Origin: a virus
Strand: one strand, 5' to 3'
Virus record (IMG/VR): IMGVR_UViG_3300008108_000002
Span: 1 to 64,000 of that record
DNA length: 64,000 bases
Shown one piece after another: positions 1-8,010 of the stretch. The notes under the pieces are model-generated. The model was not told the DNA's origin. It did not search any database and saw only the letters and a list, made by a program, of their open reading frames with translations. Position numbers and translations under genes: made by a program. Position 1 is the first letter of the stretch, and every line of letters begins with the position of its first letter.

Positions 1-1719
1 CTTAACAAATTGAACATTTAATTTAGCATTTTTCCACAATGGATTTTTAGGATCCATTCTTTGTTGTAGCAACCATATGGCAGATACCCTATGGGCACCA
101 TCTTCAAACTTACCGTTTAATACTATTGCTGGTGGCAACTTTGATAAACTTTCTGGATGATCCTTCAAGTAAGTAGCATACTCTATAACTTTTTTAGTAA
201 CGCCCCAACTATAATCTTTAGCGTCCCAATCATCGACTACATTGTTATAGTAAGGCACACCGGGTATAGATGATATAATATCTTTTACCGTCATTTGGCG
301 AGTTTGTATTTGGGCATCAGCACCGAACTGTTTTGGAGCACCTGAACTTGGTCCTGGTTGAGGGACGCCTTCCGCCATACCTTCACCGCCGGCATCTCCT
401 CCACCCTCACCTGATTCCCCACTACCACCATAGTAACTATATCCCGGGAAGAAGTATCTTCCAAGACTACGGTTTTTACTTTTCTTTTTTCTTTTTTTCT
501 TTGCTTCTGCCAAACCTTGCTTTACTGTTTTATAAGCACTCTGTAGCACAAACATATATTCTTTATCTGTTATGTCCGGTAATATACCTTCAACTGCTGT
601 ATTGAAAAAGTCATCACCTGCTATCATATTCATGGCATGTATCATACCCAATTCATCGACATTTTTTTCTTTTGCTACTTGTATGGCAATTTCTAATAGT
701 TTTCTTATTCTACGATTTCTATCATTCTCGCCACCGCCGTCATCTCTACTTGGTGGGGCAAATTCATTCAATGATTCTGATAAACGATCCCACATTTCTT
801 GTGTACCGCCCCATAGATTGTTTTGTGCTGATTTACGAAAACCTTGTGAAATTAATTGTTGGTCAGTATAACTACCACGGATCTGATTAGGACGTTTCCA
901 TATAAACTTATTACGAGTAGGATTAGTTTGTTGTGCTATCTTATTACGTGTTTTAATTACGTCACCATACGTAGGACTAACTGCTTCTTCTATATTTGTT
1001 ATTGCATAATCTTTTAACAACTTAAGAAACTTTACTTTCTTTTCAATTGATGCTTCTTTTAGTAAAGGTCTAGCTTGTTTAATCATCTCTGCTAGTTTCT
1101 TATTCTTTAATTGTTTAGCTGCTGGCACTTTGGGCTCCAAAACTGTTTTAGGTGTAGATTGCAAATATTGATCCAAGACTTGTTTGATTGTATCTTTGTG
1201 GCTACTCTTAGGATATAACTGACTAATGATTTGTTCTTTATTTACATCGTCTGCATTAGTATACATGTCACGTACTTGTGATCCAGAATATACTTCTTGA
1301 CCATTAACAGTAAAATCTTTTTTCTTTGTGACTAGTACATAAGCATTTTTACCATATGGATTACATTGGTCTAAACTGACAAATGGTTGGAAGTATGCGG
1401 GACTACCATCTTTTTTAGTGTATGGCATAGGGTCACGCTCACTACGTACTAATACAAATATATCTTTTGCAGGGTCAAATATTTCTAAAATTTCTTTAGG
1501 ATTGAGCGGCTGCCTTACTTCAACAAACGCATCTCTAACACCTGCTTGTTGTGCTAGAAACTTCTTTACTTTAAAAGGAATAGGTCGTTGTTTAACATCA
1601 TTGCTGGCGGCAACAAAGAATTCAGCATCAGGAAAGGCACGTTTAGCCTCTACATAACTGCTCAAATGTCCTGCATGAAAGGGTTGAAACCCTCCACCAT
1701 AAACAACAACTACCGCCAT
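1..1719 (-). CDS. Nucleotidyltransferase fused to ParB/Srx-like domain (3' partial)
   Basis: The reading frame is open from the ATG at 1719 to the window edge (573 codons, C-terminus missing). Residues 1-160 look like a cytidylyltransferase-fold nucleotidyltransferase: a GGGFQPFHAGH segment carries the HxGH motif at 15-18, and SGSQVR at 145-150 matches the second (I/S)SxxxR motif of that superfamily (NMN adenylyltransferase type). A Gly/Ser-rich linker follows. Near residue 540, EDGAHR within a ParB/sulfiredoxin-like segment resembles the DGxHR motif of ParB-type nucleotide-binding domains. The start lies one base after the stop of the gene upstream. The substrate cannot be told; NAD metabolism or transfer of a nucleotide to a small molecule are both possible. 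Confidence 0.75.
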   Translation of the reverse strand, partial: MAVVVVYGGGFQPFHAGHLSSYVEAKRAFPDAEFFVAASNDVKQRPIPFKVKKFLAQQAGVRDAFVEVRQPLNPKEILEIFDPAKDIFVLVRSERDPMPYTKKDGSPAYFQPFVSLDQCNPYGKNAYVLVTKKKDFTVNGQEVYSGSQVRDMYTNADDVNKEQIISQLYPKSSHKDTIKQVLDQYLQSTPKTVLEPKVPAAKQLKNKKLAEMIKQARPLLKEASIEKKVKFLKLLKDYAITNIEEAVSPTYGDVIKTRNKIAQQTNPTRNKFIWKRPNQIRGSYTDQQLISQGFRKSAQNNLWGGTQEMWDRLSESLNEFAPPSRDDGGGENDRNRRIRKLLEIAIQVAKEKNVDELGMIHAMNMIAGDDFFNTAVEGILPDITDKEYMFVLQSAYKTVKQGLAEAKKKRKKKSKNRSLGRYFFPGYSYYGGSGESGEGGGDAGGEGMAEGVPQPGPSSGAPKQFGADAQIQTRQMTVKDIISSIPGVPYYNNVVDDWDAKDYSWGVTKKVIEYATYLKDHPESLSKLPPAIVLNGKFEDGAHRVSAIWLLQQRMDPKNPLWKNAKLNVQFVK

Positions 1720-1720
1720 T

Positions 1721-2056
1721 TTAGTATGCTACCTTAACGTTATCAATTAACCCATTAGTAAACCCGGCGGCTATAGCACGTAAGTATGTAAAATTACCAC
1801 GTATATTTGTAAAACTTCTTTGAGTTAAATTAGTACCATTAATAGTATATATGTTAATCCAATCAGTAGCAGAAGGCTCATCTACTATTGTAGCTTGTAT
1901 TATAATAAGACCTGTGAAATTAGTCAAACTCCATGAGAATGTTTGATAGTTATGATTTATGTAATAGCCCGCTCCGGGTTGTGCAGTACCTGTCACATTA
2001 GGCCCCGACGTATGCGGCGTCTGTGGTAATAATGTTATTGTAGTAACTTGGCTCAT
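1721..2056 (-). CDS. Putative virion beta-sandwich protein
   Basis: A 111-residue protein rich in Thr, Asn and Ile without charged clusters, as expected of an all-beta structural protein. Its middle (LTNFTGLIIIQATI, then a DWINIY segment) matches the C-terminal third of the protein at 51918-52679 (LDNFTGDVVIQGSTI, then DWYNIH), so the two share a module. The start ATG overlaps the stop of the upstream 54-codon gene (TAATG), which suggests translational coupling. Function unknown; a tail or fibre accessory role is inferred from the late promoter upstream of the pair. Confidence 0.7.
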   Translation of the reverse strand: MSQVTTITLLPQTPHTSGPNVTGTAQPGAGYYINHNYQTFSWSLTNFTGLIIIQATIVDEPSATDWINIYTINGTNLTQRSFTNIRGNFTYLRAIAAGFTNGLIDNVKVAY

Positions 2057-2220
2057 TATGCGCTTTCTACTTCAACAACAACGGAATCGCCTACTAATTC
2101 TTGGGCGACTTGTTCTAATGCAGCCTGAATTTCAGCACTAGTTATGCTAGTACCTTCATCACTGTCCTTAACTATTCTGCTAAATTTGATGACTAATACA
2201 TCTTCGACAATCTTTGCCAT
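2056..2220 (-). CDS. Small hypothetical protein (54 aa)
   Basis: A short ORF starting MAKIVEDVLVIKFSR and ending EVESA. The predicted product is acidic and mixes beta-prone hydrophobic stretches with a central helix. Support: it fills an otherwise empty gap, starts 24 bases after a GATAAATA late box (2245-2252), and its stop overlaps the start of the next gene as TAATG. No family recognised. Confidence 0.65.
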   Translation of the reverse strand: MAKIVEDVLVIKFSRIVKDSDEGTSITSAEIQAALEQVAQELVGDSVVVEVESA

Positions 2221-2244
2221 GGTATATACCCTATTGTAATAGAG

Positions 2245-2252
2245 TATTTATC
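2245..2252 (-). promoter_or_regulatory. Late promoter box GATAAATA
   Basis: Exact GATAAATA on the minus strand, 24 bases upstream of the ATG at 2220. It matches the T4 late consensus TATAAATA in seven of eight positions and is the form repeated before structural genes across this window. Confidence 0.7.
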
Positions 2253-2255
2253 ATT

Positions 2256-2984
2256 TTAGATAGGTTCAGGTCGTTTTTCTAATTTGTAGCGTTTTCCTAA
2301 AAATTCACCATGCATTAATGATAGATAACTTAACACGCTTTCATCATCATAATCAATGAAATGATTAGGATTAGTAAATCTATAACGCCAACTCCAATGA
2401 GGTGATGTACCGTCAGTAGACCCTTTTACCCAATATTTTAAAGACGGGCTAGGATGTAATCCCGAAATACGGTTGAATAAATCATTCAGTTGTATAGCAA
2501 AATTATTTTCAACTTTTTTAGATTTTAGATATACTCTGAATCTATGTTTGGGGTTATTGACAAAAGACTTTACCCCTATAAAATTGCTAGTTTGTACTTC
2601 GGTATAATCATAATATATTCCCGGTTTAATGGTCTCAACAGTTTTTAACAAACTTAAATCATTACTAAAAAATGCTATTTTATTATGTTCTACTCTAACT
2701 GTTCCTGCAACGTTTTCTTTGAAAGAATTGCGAAGTTCTATAAACAGTTTAAGAGCTTCTAAGTTAAAAGTTACAACAGGTAAATCTTCTTTTCTGATTT
2801 TTTTCCAACCTGTGGTAGCGTTATATCGCTTTATTAAACCCTCAATATTTTTTTCATATGTGGCATATCTTATACCCTCTATAGTGAATCGTACTCTATA
2901 CTTATATTTACCATAGTAATTATCATCTCGGTAATCGAAAAAATCAATACCCGGAACGTCACTGACTGATTTCAATAATCCCAT
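2256..2984 (-). CDS. Hypothetical protein
   Basis: About 242 residues, rich in Tyr, Phe, Lys and Arg, with no motif I recognise. An upstream GTG at 2990 is in frame; I prefer the ATG at 2984 because a purine-rich GGTGGGTGAGA precedes it closely. The 5' end overlaps the 3' end of the ClpA-like gene by about 25 bases, so it is probably the last gene of the DnaJ-ClpA transcription unit. There is no signal peptide or membrane segment. Confidence 0.7.
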   Translation of the reverse strand: MGLLKSVSDVPGIDFFDYRDDNYYGKYKYRVRFTIEGIRYATYEKNIEGLIKRYNATTGWKKIRKEDLPVVTFNLEALKLFIELRNSFKENVAGTVRVEHNKIAFFSNDLSLLKTVETIKPGIYYDYTEVQTSNFIGVKSFVNNPKHRFRVYLKSKKVENNFAIQLNDLFNRISGLHPSPSLKYWVKGSTDGTSPHWSWRYRFTNPNHFIDYDDESVLSYLSLMHGEFLGKRYKLEKRPEPI

Positions 2985-5235
2985 TCTCACCCACCGTTGC
3001 TGTTAATTTAGGTTGTACATCAAACATAATCTTGTAATCTACTAAATTGATATTGATATGTGCACCTTTGATTCTATCAAATAGAATCTTCTTACTTAAA
3101 GGAACTCTAATAAGTTCATCAATTTTTCTACTCAATGGTCTAGCACCCATCTTGCTATCATATCCATGCTCTGCTAGATATTCTACTACAGGTTCAGTCA
3201 GATTGATTGTGATGTCGTTATTTTCTTTTAACGATTTCTTCAACTCATCGGTAAACTTGATAACAATCTTCTTAATAGCCAACATATCAAGTTTAGTGAA
3301 CTTACATATCATATCTAACCGATTACGGAACTCTGGTTTGAAGAACTCTTTTAATGCTCGGTCATCATCACCTGTACGTTCTTGATTACCAAACCCGATC
3401 TGATTTCGTTCACTATCACTTGCACCTAAATTACTTGTTAAGATAATGATAGTATTCTTGCAGTTAACTTCTTTACCATTAGATCCGGTAATACGTCCTT
3501 CGTCTAACATCTGCAAGAAGATATTAAATATATCAGGATGAGCTTTTTCAACTTCATCAAACAACAATATACTGTGAGGATTCTTGCTCAAGTCATTAAT
3601 CAATCGTCCACCTGATACTTGGCTATCATTGAATCCAACATAACCCGGTGGGGGACCAATCAAACTAGAAACTGAATACTTCTCTGAATACTCTGACATA
3701 TCATATTTGAGTAAGGGCATATCTAAACTACTACTCAATAATCTAGCTAGTTCAGTTTTACCTGTACCAGTCGGGCCTAAGAACAAAAAACTACTCATTG
3801 GTCGTGTTTGATTACCGATACCTGCAAACGACACATAGATACGCTCAAGTACTTTATCAACTGTATCTTCTTGACCATAAAGCTTATTCTTAATGTTAGC
3901 TTCTAAACTAAAGATACGTTCATAACTATCACTGTTTAGTTTATCAGCAGGAACTTTAGTCATGCGTTCAACTTGTTCATATACTAACTCTTTTGTAATA
4001 TCTACTTGTTGATTACCTAATACACGTTGTTTGGCACAAGCCGCGTCAATCAAATCTATGGATTTGTCAGGATTCTTACGGTCATGCATATAACGTGTAG
4101 CACTATCAACTGCCGCTGTAATTGCATCATCGGTAATGTTTACTGAGTGGAAGTCATTCAATCGTGTGCTTAGACCTTTAAGGATACGAATAGTAGAATC
4201 ACGATCCGGCTCATCTACGCCCACACGATAGAATCTACGCATCAATGCACGATCCTTCTCAAATGATTCATAGTACTCTTCCCAAGTAGTGCTAGCAATA
4301 ACTTTCAAGTTACCTTTAGTAATAGCCGGTTTAATCATGTTAGCAAAGTCAACACTACCATTGTTAGCTGAACCACTGCCTTTCATAGTATGCGCTTCAT
4401 CAATGAATAGTACTGCTTTCTTTTTAGTAACTAATGCTTCTAGTACCGATTTAATCTTTTCTTCAAAGTCACCACGATATTTAGAACCAGCAAGTAATGA
4501 TCCCACTTCAAGCGAATACAACTCATGATCCTTTAAGAACTTGGGTACCTCATCGTTGATGATTTTACTTGCTAGACCTTCTGCAATTGCAGTTTTACCT
4601 ACACCAGGATCACCTACCATCAATACATTTGATTTAAATCGTTTAGCAAGAACGTTAACTATGTCATCTACTTCTTTAGTACGACCTATCATTGGTTCAA
4701 GTTTACCTTGACGGGCCAAATCAGTTAAGTTGGTTGTATATTCTTCCAAGATTTCATCAGCCCGATCGGTAGTTAATGGTGCTTCGCCTTCATTGTTTTT
4801 GTAGTATTTTTGCCAGAATGGTATAAATTCGTTTTTATTAATACCATACTTTAAGAAGAAGTAATGTGCGTGTGTATTTGTTTCGTTACTGATGCTAAGA
4901 TACAAATCAATAGTTGTAACAAATTTACGACCAGTAAACAATACTTGTGTTACCGAACGATTCATTACACGTTCTAAGCTATTTGTTTTACGTGGTTGAA
5001 TTTCTTGTTCAATATCAGAAGATGCTTCAATACTACGTTGGTTATCTAGGTATCCACTTACATCTTTAACCATAGTTGCAGTATCAACTCCAAAGTCGTC
5101 TAAAACTTTACTAAAGGGTGAATATGTTATTAGAGACAATAATAAATGTTCAATAGTGCAATATTCATGTCTACGAACTTTTGCTAGGCCTATTGCCTGT
5201 TCAATAATATGTTCAATTTCTGGGCTATGATTCAT
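2959..5235 (-). CDS. clpA: ClpA-type AAA+ unfoldase
   Basis: A 758-residue Hsp100 protein: Clp N-domain (about 1-145), first AAA+ module with Walker A GDPGVGKT (208-215) and Walker B AVLFIDEAH (274-282), second module with GPTGTGKT (487-494) and ILLFDEVEKAH (556-566). There is no long coiled-coil middle domain, which argues for ClpA over ClpB. An IGF tripeptide at 613-615 sits where ClpA carries its ClpP-docking loop, so the protein could feed a host ClpP. No ClpP or ClpS is encoded here. An AAGAGGT ribosome site precedes the ATG. It lies directly behind a DnaJ-like gene, suggesting a phage protein-quality unit. Confidence 0.93.
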   Translation of the reverse strand: MNHSPEIEHIIEQAIGLAKVRRHEYCTIEHLLLSLITYSPFSKVLDDFGVDTATMVKDVSGYLDNQRSIEASSDIEQEIQPRKTNSLERVMNRSVTQVLFTGRKFVTTIDLYLSISNETNTHAHYFFLKYGINKNEFIPFWQKYYKNNEGEAPLTTDRADEILEEYTTNLTDLARQGKLEPMIGRTKEVDDIVNVLAKRFKSNVLMVGDPGVGKTAIAEGLASKIINDEVPKFLKDHELYSLEVGSLLAGSKYRGDFEEKIKSVLEALVTKKKAVLFIDEAHTMKGSGSANNGSVDFANMIKPAITKGNLKVIASTTWEEYYESFEKDRALMRRFYRVGVDEPDRDSTIRILKGLSTRLNDFHSVNITDDAITAAVDSATRYMHDRKNPDKSIDLIDAACAKQRVLGNQQVDITKELVYEQVERMTKVPADKLNSDSYERIFSLEANIKNKLYGQEDTVDKVLERIYVSFAGIGNQTRPMSSFLFLGPTGTGKTELARLLSSSLDMPLLKYDMSEYSEKYSVSSLIGPPPGYVGFNDSQVSGGRLINDLSKNPHSILLFDEVEKAHPDIFNIFLQMLDEGRITGSNGKEVNCKNTIIILTSNLGASDSERNQIGFGNQERTGDDDRALKEFFKPEFRNRLDMICKFTKLDMLAIKKIVIKFTDELKKSLKENNDITINLTEPVVEYLAEHGYDSKMGARPLSRKIDELIRVPLSKKILFDRIKGAHININLVDYKIMFDVQPKLTATVGENGIIEISQ

Positions 5236-5253
5236 TATGTTACCTCTTTTAAG

Positions 5254-6018
5254 TTATTTACTAGCAATAATGCTATTAGTGATAGAACTGTCAATTATAT
5301 CAGGAATGAATGGATCAAGCAAGATCATTTGGTCCCCTGCTATACCATTTCTAATTAAACCCTGTCCCGAAATACGTAGTAAACTTCCAGGTTGTGTTTT
5401 TGGGTTAACTGTTACTGCTAAAGTTTTACCACTGATAGTAGTAAACTCAAAGCTATCACCTACGATTAGATCCAAAACACTTATTTTGTGTGTAGAGTAC
5501 AAGTTCATACCTCTTCTTTCAAATTTATGATGAGGTTTAACTCTAAACTCTACTATAAGTATAGCGTTAGGAAGCATATTTTCATAGCGTATTTGTTGAC
5601 CGTTTTCTATACCTTGTGGTATTTCTACCCTTATGGTTTGGTTAAGGTTATTACCATTGAAATGTAATACCTGTTCTCCGCTAGTGTACACCTGTTCCAA
5701 TGATATCCATACATCGGTTTTGTAGGTTGGATTAGAAGGTTGTTGTCTCTGACTAAACATTTGACCGAATAAATCGTTGATGTTAAATCCTTGGTTAGAG
5801 AAGTGAAATCCACCGGGGAAACCTTGTGCATGTGGATTGTCATAGTCTTGTTTTTTCTGCGGGTCGCTTAATGTGTCATATGCTACTTGAATTTTTTGGA
5901 ACTGGGCAGTATCACCGCCCTTATCCGGGTGATGAATACTTGCAAGTCTACGATATGCTTTTTTTACTTCGTCAGGAGTAGCGTTTTTTGCTACCCCTAA
6001 AATTTGATAATGATCCAT
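5254..6018 (-). CDS. dnaJ: DnaJ-like J-domain co-chaperone
   Basis: Residues 1-60 form a J-domain with the HPD motif in HHPDKGGD. A Gly/Phe-rich stretch follows (GFPGGFHF and onward), then two DnaJ C-terminal beta domains. The CxxCxGxG zinc-binding repeats of full DnaJ are absent, so it is of the CbpA (type II) kind. It would stimulate host DnaK and deliver clients. The start codon is six bases from a TATAAT -10 element and no Shine-Dalgarno is seen, so the mRNA may be leaderless. The ClpA-like gene starts 18 bases downstream. Confidence 0.9.
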   Translation of the reverse strand: MDHYQILGVAKNATPDEVKKAYRRLASIHHPDKGGDTAQFQKIQVAYDTLSDPQKKQDYDNPHAQGFPGGFHFSNQGFNINDLFGQMFSQRQQPSNPTYKTDVWISLEQVYTSGEQVLHFNGNNLNQTIRVEIPQGIENGQQIRYENMLPNAILIVEFRVKPHHKFERRGMNLYSTHKISVLDLIVGDSFEFTTISGKTLAVTVNPKTQPGSLLRISGQGLIRNGIAGDQMILLDPFIPDIIDSSITNSIIASK

Positions 6019-6024
6019 CTGATA

Positions 6025-6052
6025 ATTATAACACCTTAGTGTTAAAAGTCAA
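6025..6052 (-). promoter_or_regulatory. Sigma70-type promoter of the dnaJ-clpA unit
   Basis: TTGACT, 16 bp, TATAAT on the minus strand. The -10 ends six bases before the ATG at 6018. The spacer holds an inverted repeat TAACAC-ctta-GTGTTA (6029-6044) that overlaps the -10 and could be an operator. Confidence 0.75.
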
Positions 6053-6053
6053 A

Positions 6054-6662
6054 TTAAGATTTACCCTCAATTTTTTCTTTTGTTCTACCGTACGCGGCGA
6101 TACCTAGAACTGCACCCATAGCAATGTGGTAAAGACCAGCACCCTGTAATGTTAATGGTTGCCACTGGCTTGTTACTGAACCTTTACTTAATGCTTGTAA
6201 TAAACTCCATAATACCGGGAATATAACAAAGTCAACTGTACAAGTTAACATATATACCCAGCCCATAACTGGACGCCATTTTTTGTTAATCCAATCAGTA
6301 TTGTCATTAGCTACTAATACGTCTGCCCCTTGTGCGGCATTTGATCCTGCTTGTGTAAGATTTGGTGTCGATCCAGATGAATTCGCTCCCGCTCCAAAGT
6401 TTGAATTGCTACCAAAGCCGCCTCTGCTGCCATATGGTTGTGATCCAAAATTGTTTGTGGTTGGTGAACCAAATGAGCCAAAGTCTCCTGTTGAACTACC
6501 GATTGCTGATGTACTGAATGCATTACTTGAACCTCCAAAACTACTATTTTTCGAGAACTCACTAACAGTAGGATCTGCCGCTAATTGCTCATAGTGATCG
6601 TCATCTTTTGCAATTGTATTGTCTTGTGGTCCCGATTTTCTTGCTAGTAGCGTTTGCGCCAT
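6054..6662 (-). CDS. Holin, 3-TM GTA-holin-like
   Basis: A 202-residue protein with a Gly/Ser/Asn-rich, probably disordered N-terminal half (1-120) and a C-terminal membrane part. That part begins KKWRPVMGWVYMLTCT, runs through about three hydrophobic helices and ends in a charged KEKIEGKS tail. WRP followed by three TM segments is the signature of the holin family first described in gene transfer agents (GTA_holin_3TM). It would permeabilise the inner membrane for the GH19 endolysin at 15402-16025. Start supported by AAGGAG eight bases upstream. Confidence 0.75.
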   Translation of the reverse strand: MAQTLLARKSGPQDNTIAKDDDHYEQLAADPTVSEFSKNSSFGGSSNAFSTSAIGSSTGDFGSFGSPTTNNFGSQPYGSRGGFGSNSNFGAGANSSGSTPNLTQAGSNAAQGADVLVANDNTDWINKKWRPVMGWVYMLTCTVDFVIFPVLWSLLQALSKGSVTSQWQPLTLQGAGLYHIAMGAVLGIAAYGRTKEKIEGKS

Positions 6663-6672
6663 TATGTTCTCC

Positions 6673-7212
6673 TTATAATCCAGCTTTTGCTATAAAATCT
6701 TTTAGTATGTTATCTTTTTCAAAATACACATTGTGCGGTTCTAATCCAGCACGACTACGCATCTCATTGAGATCCGTTTCTTTTAATTTTCTATACTCAT
6801 GTGGACTTAGTATTATTTTAGATTTTAATAATTCCACAGTAACTTCATGTTCTTCTTCGTCAATGATTACAGACCAATCTTTTAAAGAAAGATCAGTTAA
6901 TGTATCCATATCTTCTATCATTTCAATAATACGTTCAGGTGTTCTTGTTCTACGATCCATTTCAACAAATACTAAATATTTGCCTGGACTTACTTCACCT
7001 TCGCTTGTTTGTGCATCTAGTACATAGTCATAACCACGCTCTAACCAATCTACTAAATCTTCTGCAACTTGTTTGCCCTTAACCGTGAAAGTCACTGTAA
7101 CGATTTCGTCATCATCGCCCATTTTAGCTTCATACTTATCTATTGTTGCTATAGGTACTACCATGTTTTCTAAATCATGGTAATCTAATGTTTCATTAAT
7201 AATTTTTCTCAT
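6673..7212 (-). CDS. Hypothetical acidic protein
   Basis: 179 residues, strongly acidic (DDDEIVTV, DEEEHEVTVE), with alternating beta-like and helical stretches and no recognised motif. The start overlaps the stop of the upstream gene (TAATG) behind a GGAGGT ribosome site, so the two are translationally coupled. Position beside the holin and in a late unit suggests a virion or assembly role, but nothing proves it. Confidence 0.7.
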   Translation of the reverse strand: MRKIINETLDYHDLENMVVPIATIDKYEAKMGDDDEIVTVTFTVKGKQVAEDLVDWLERGYDYVLDAQTSEGEVSPGKYLVFVEMDRRTRTPERIIEMIEDMDTLTDLSLKDWSVIIDEEEHEVTVELLKSKIILSPHEYRKLKETDLNEMRSRAGLEPHNVYFEKDNILKDFIAKAGL

Positions 7213-7841
7213 TATAGACCTCCGCCTAGGGGAATTTGTCCGCCTACTGGTAATGCAGGTCCTCCGGGTGCTGGCATGCCTCCCATTTGATCTGCGGGTG
7301 CTTTGCCCTCTTCACCCTCTAAACCTTCTTTATCTAAATCATCATCGTATGCACTATCTAGTTCTTCTAGGTCAATAGTTTGGTCTGCTAAATCAATACT
7401 ACCCTCACGGATATCATTCATCAATTCTCTAGGGATTTCAATTCTAACTAACCAAACCATGCGCTCAGTTAGTTTAGGGTAATGTGTTCCTGGTTTATAG
7501 TCTTCAGGAGTCTTTATATCTACTGGTACTTTAATTGTAGTTTTCTTAAACTGTATAGTGCATCCTAAATTTATTAAACGTTTGCCACCTCTTGGGTCTG
7601 GCATTAGTTTTTCAGGATACATAAAAATGCAAGAAACACTATATCGTTTACTGTCCGGACCGTCTACTAGTTCACCTAGTCCCCAGTTTTTGTATGCATA
7701 CAAGTCAGCTTCATCCAAAACACGTTCAAAATCTAATAAAGTGTTAATGGAAGCATCACTGGTATATATACCCTTGACAGTATCTATAATACTAGGGTAA
7801 TCAATGTTGGTAAAGAAATCGTCTGCTGGAAGTTTGCTCAT
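7212..7841 (-). CDS. Hypothetical protein with Gly/Pro-rich tail
   Basis: 209 residues: a folded-looking part (1-160), an acidic stretch around 160-180 (DDDLDKEGLEGEEGK) and a Gly/Pro/Met-rich tail. No family recognised. The ATG follows a GATAAATA late box after only six bases and has no Shine-Dalgarno, predicting a leaderless late mRNA. First gene of a late unit with 6673-7212 and the holin. Confidence 0.7.
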   Translation of the reverse strand: MSKLPADDFFTNIDYPSIIDTVKGIYTSDASINTLLDFERVLDEADLYAYKNWGLGELVDGPDSKRYSVSCIFMYPEKLMPDPRGGKRLINLGCTIQFKKTTIKVPVDIKTPEDYKPGTHYPKLTERMVWLVRIEIPRELMNDIREGSIDLADQTIDLEELDSAYDDDLDKEGLEGEEGKAPADQMGGMPAPGGPALPVGGQIPLGGGL

Positions 7842-7847
7842 AATTAG

Positions 7848-7855
7848 TATTTATC
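7848..7855 (-). promoter_or_regulatory. Late promoter box abutting a start codon
   Basis: GATAAATA followed by CTAATT and the ATG at 7841. Transcription from this box would start at or next to the A of the ATG. Confidence 0.6.
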
Positions 7856-7902
7856 TTTTATCAACACATTGTATTGATAATCAAAAAACGGACTGAGCCT
7901 AA

Positions 7903-7910
7903 TATTTATC
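7903..7910 (-). promoter_or_regulatory. Second late promoter box upstream of 7841
   Basis: Another exact GATAAATA on the minus strand, 61 bases before the ATG at 7841. It would give a conventional leader for the same gene. The 7842-8010 gap is a divergent promoter region between this late unit and phoH. Confidence 0.55.
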
Positions 7911-7957
7911 GTTTTTCATTACTTAAAAACTACTCTATATTGCATGATCCATATGGA

Positions 7958-7965
7958 TGTAAATA
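7958..7965 (+). promoter_or_regulatory. Possible late-like box for phoH
   Basis: TGTAAATA on the plus strand, about 45 bases before the preferred phoH start. It matches the late box in its last six bases. No good sigma70 pair was found in the gap. Confidence 0.3.
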
Positions 7966-8010
7966 GACTTGAGTGTTATGAGAACTCGGCTCGATACAAA
8001 GGAGAATACT

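Noticed and set aside
333-890. Three overlapping plus-strand frames rich in Phe, Leu, Ser and His
   Set aside because: They lie opposite the intact nucleotidyltransferase-fusion frame and have no ribosome site or family match.
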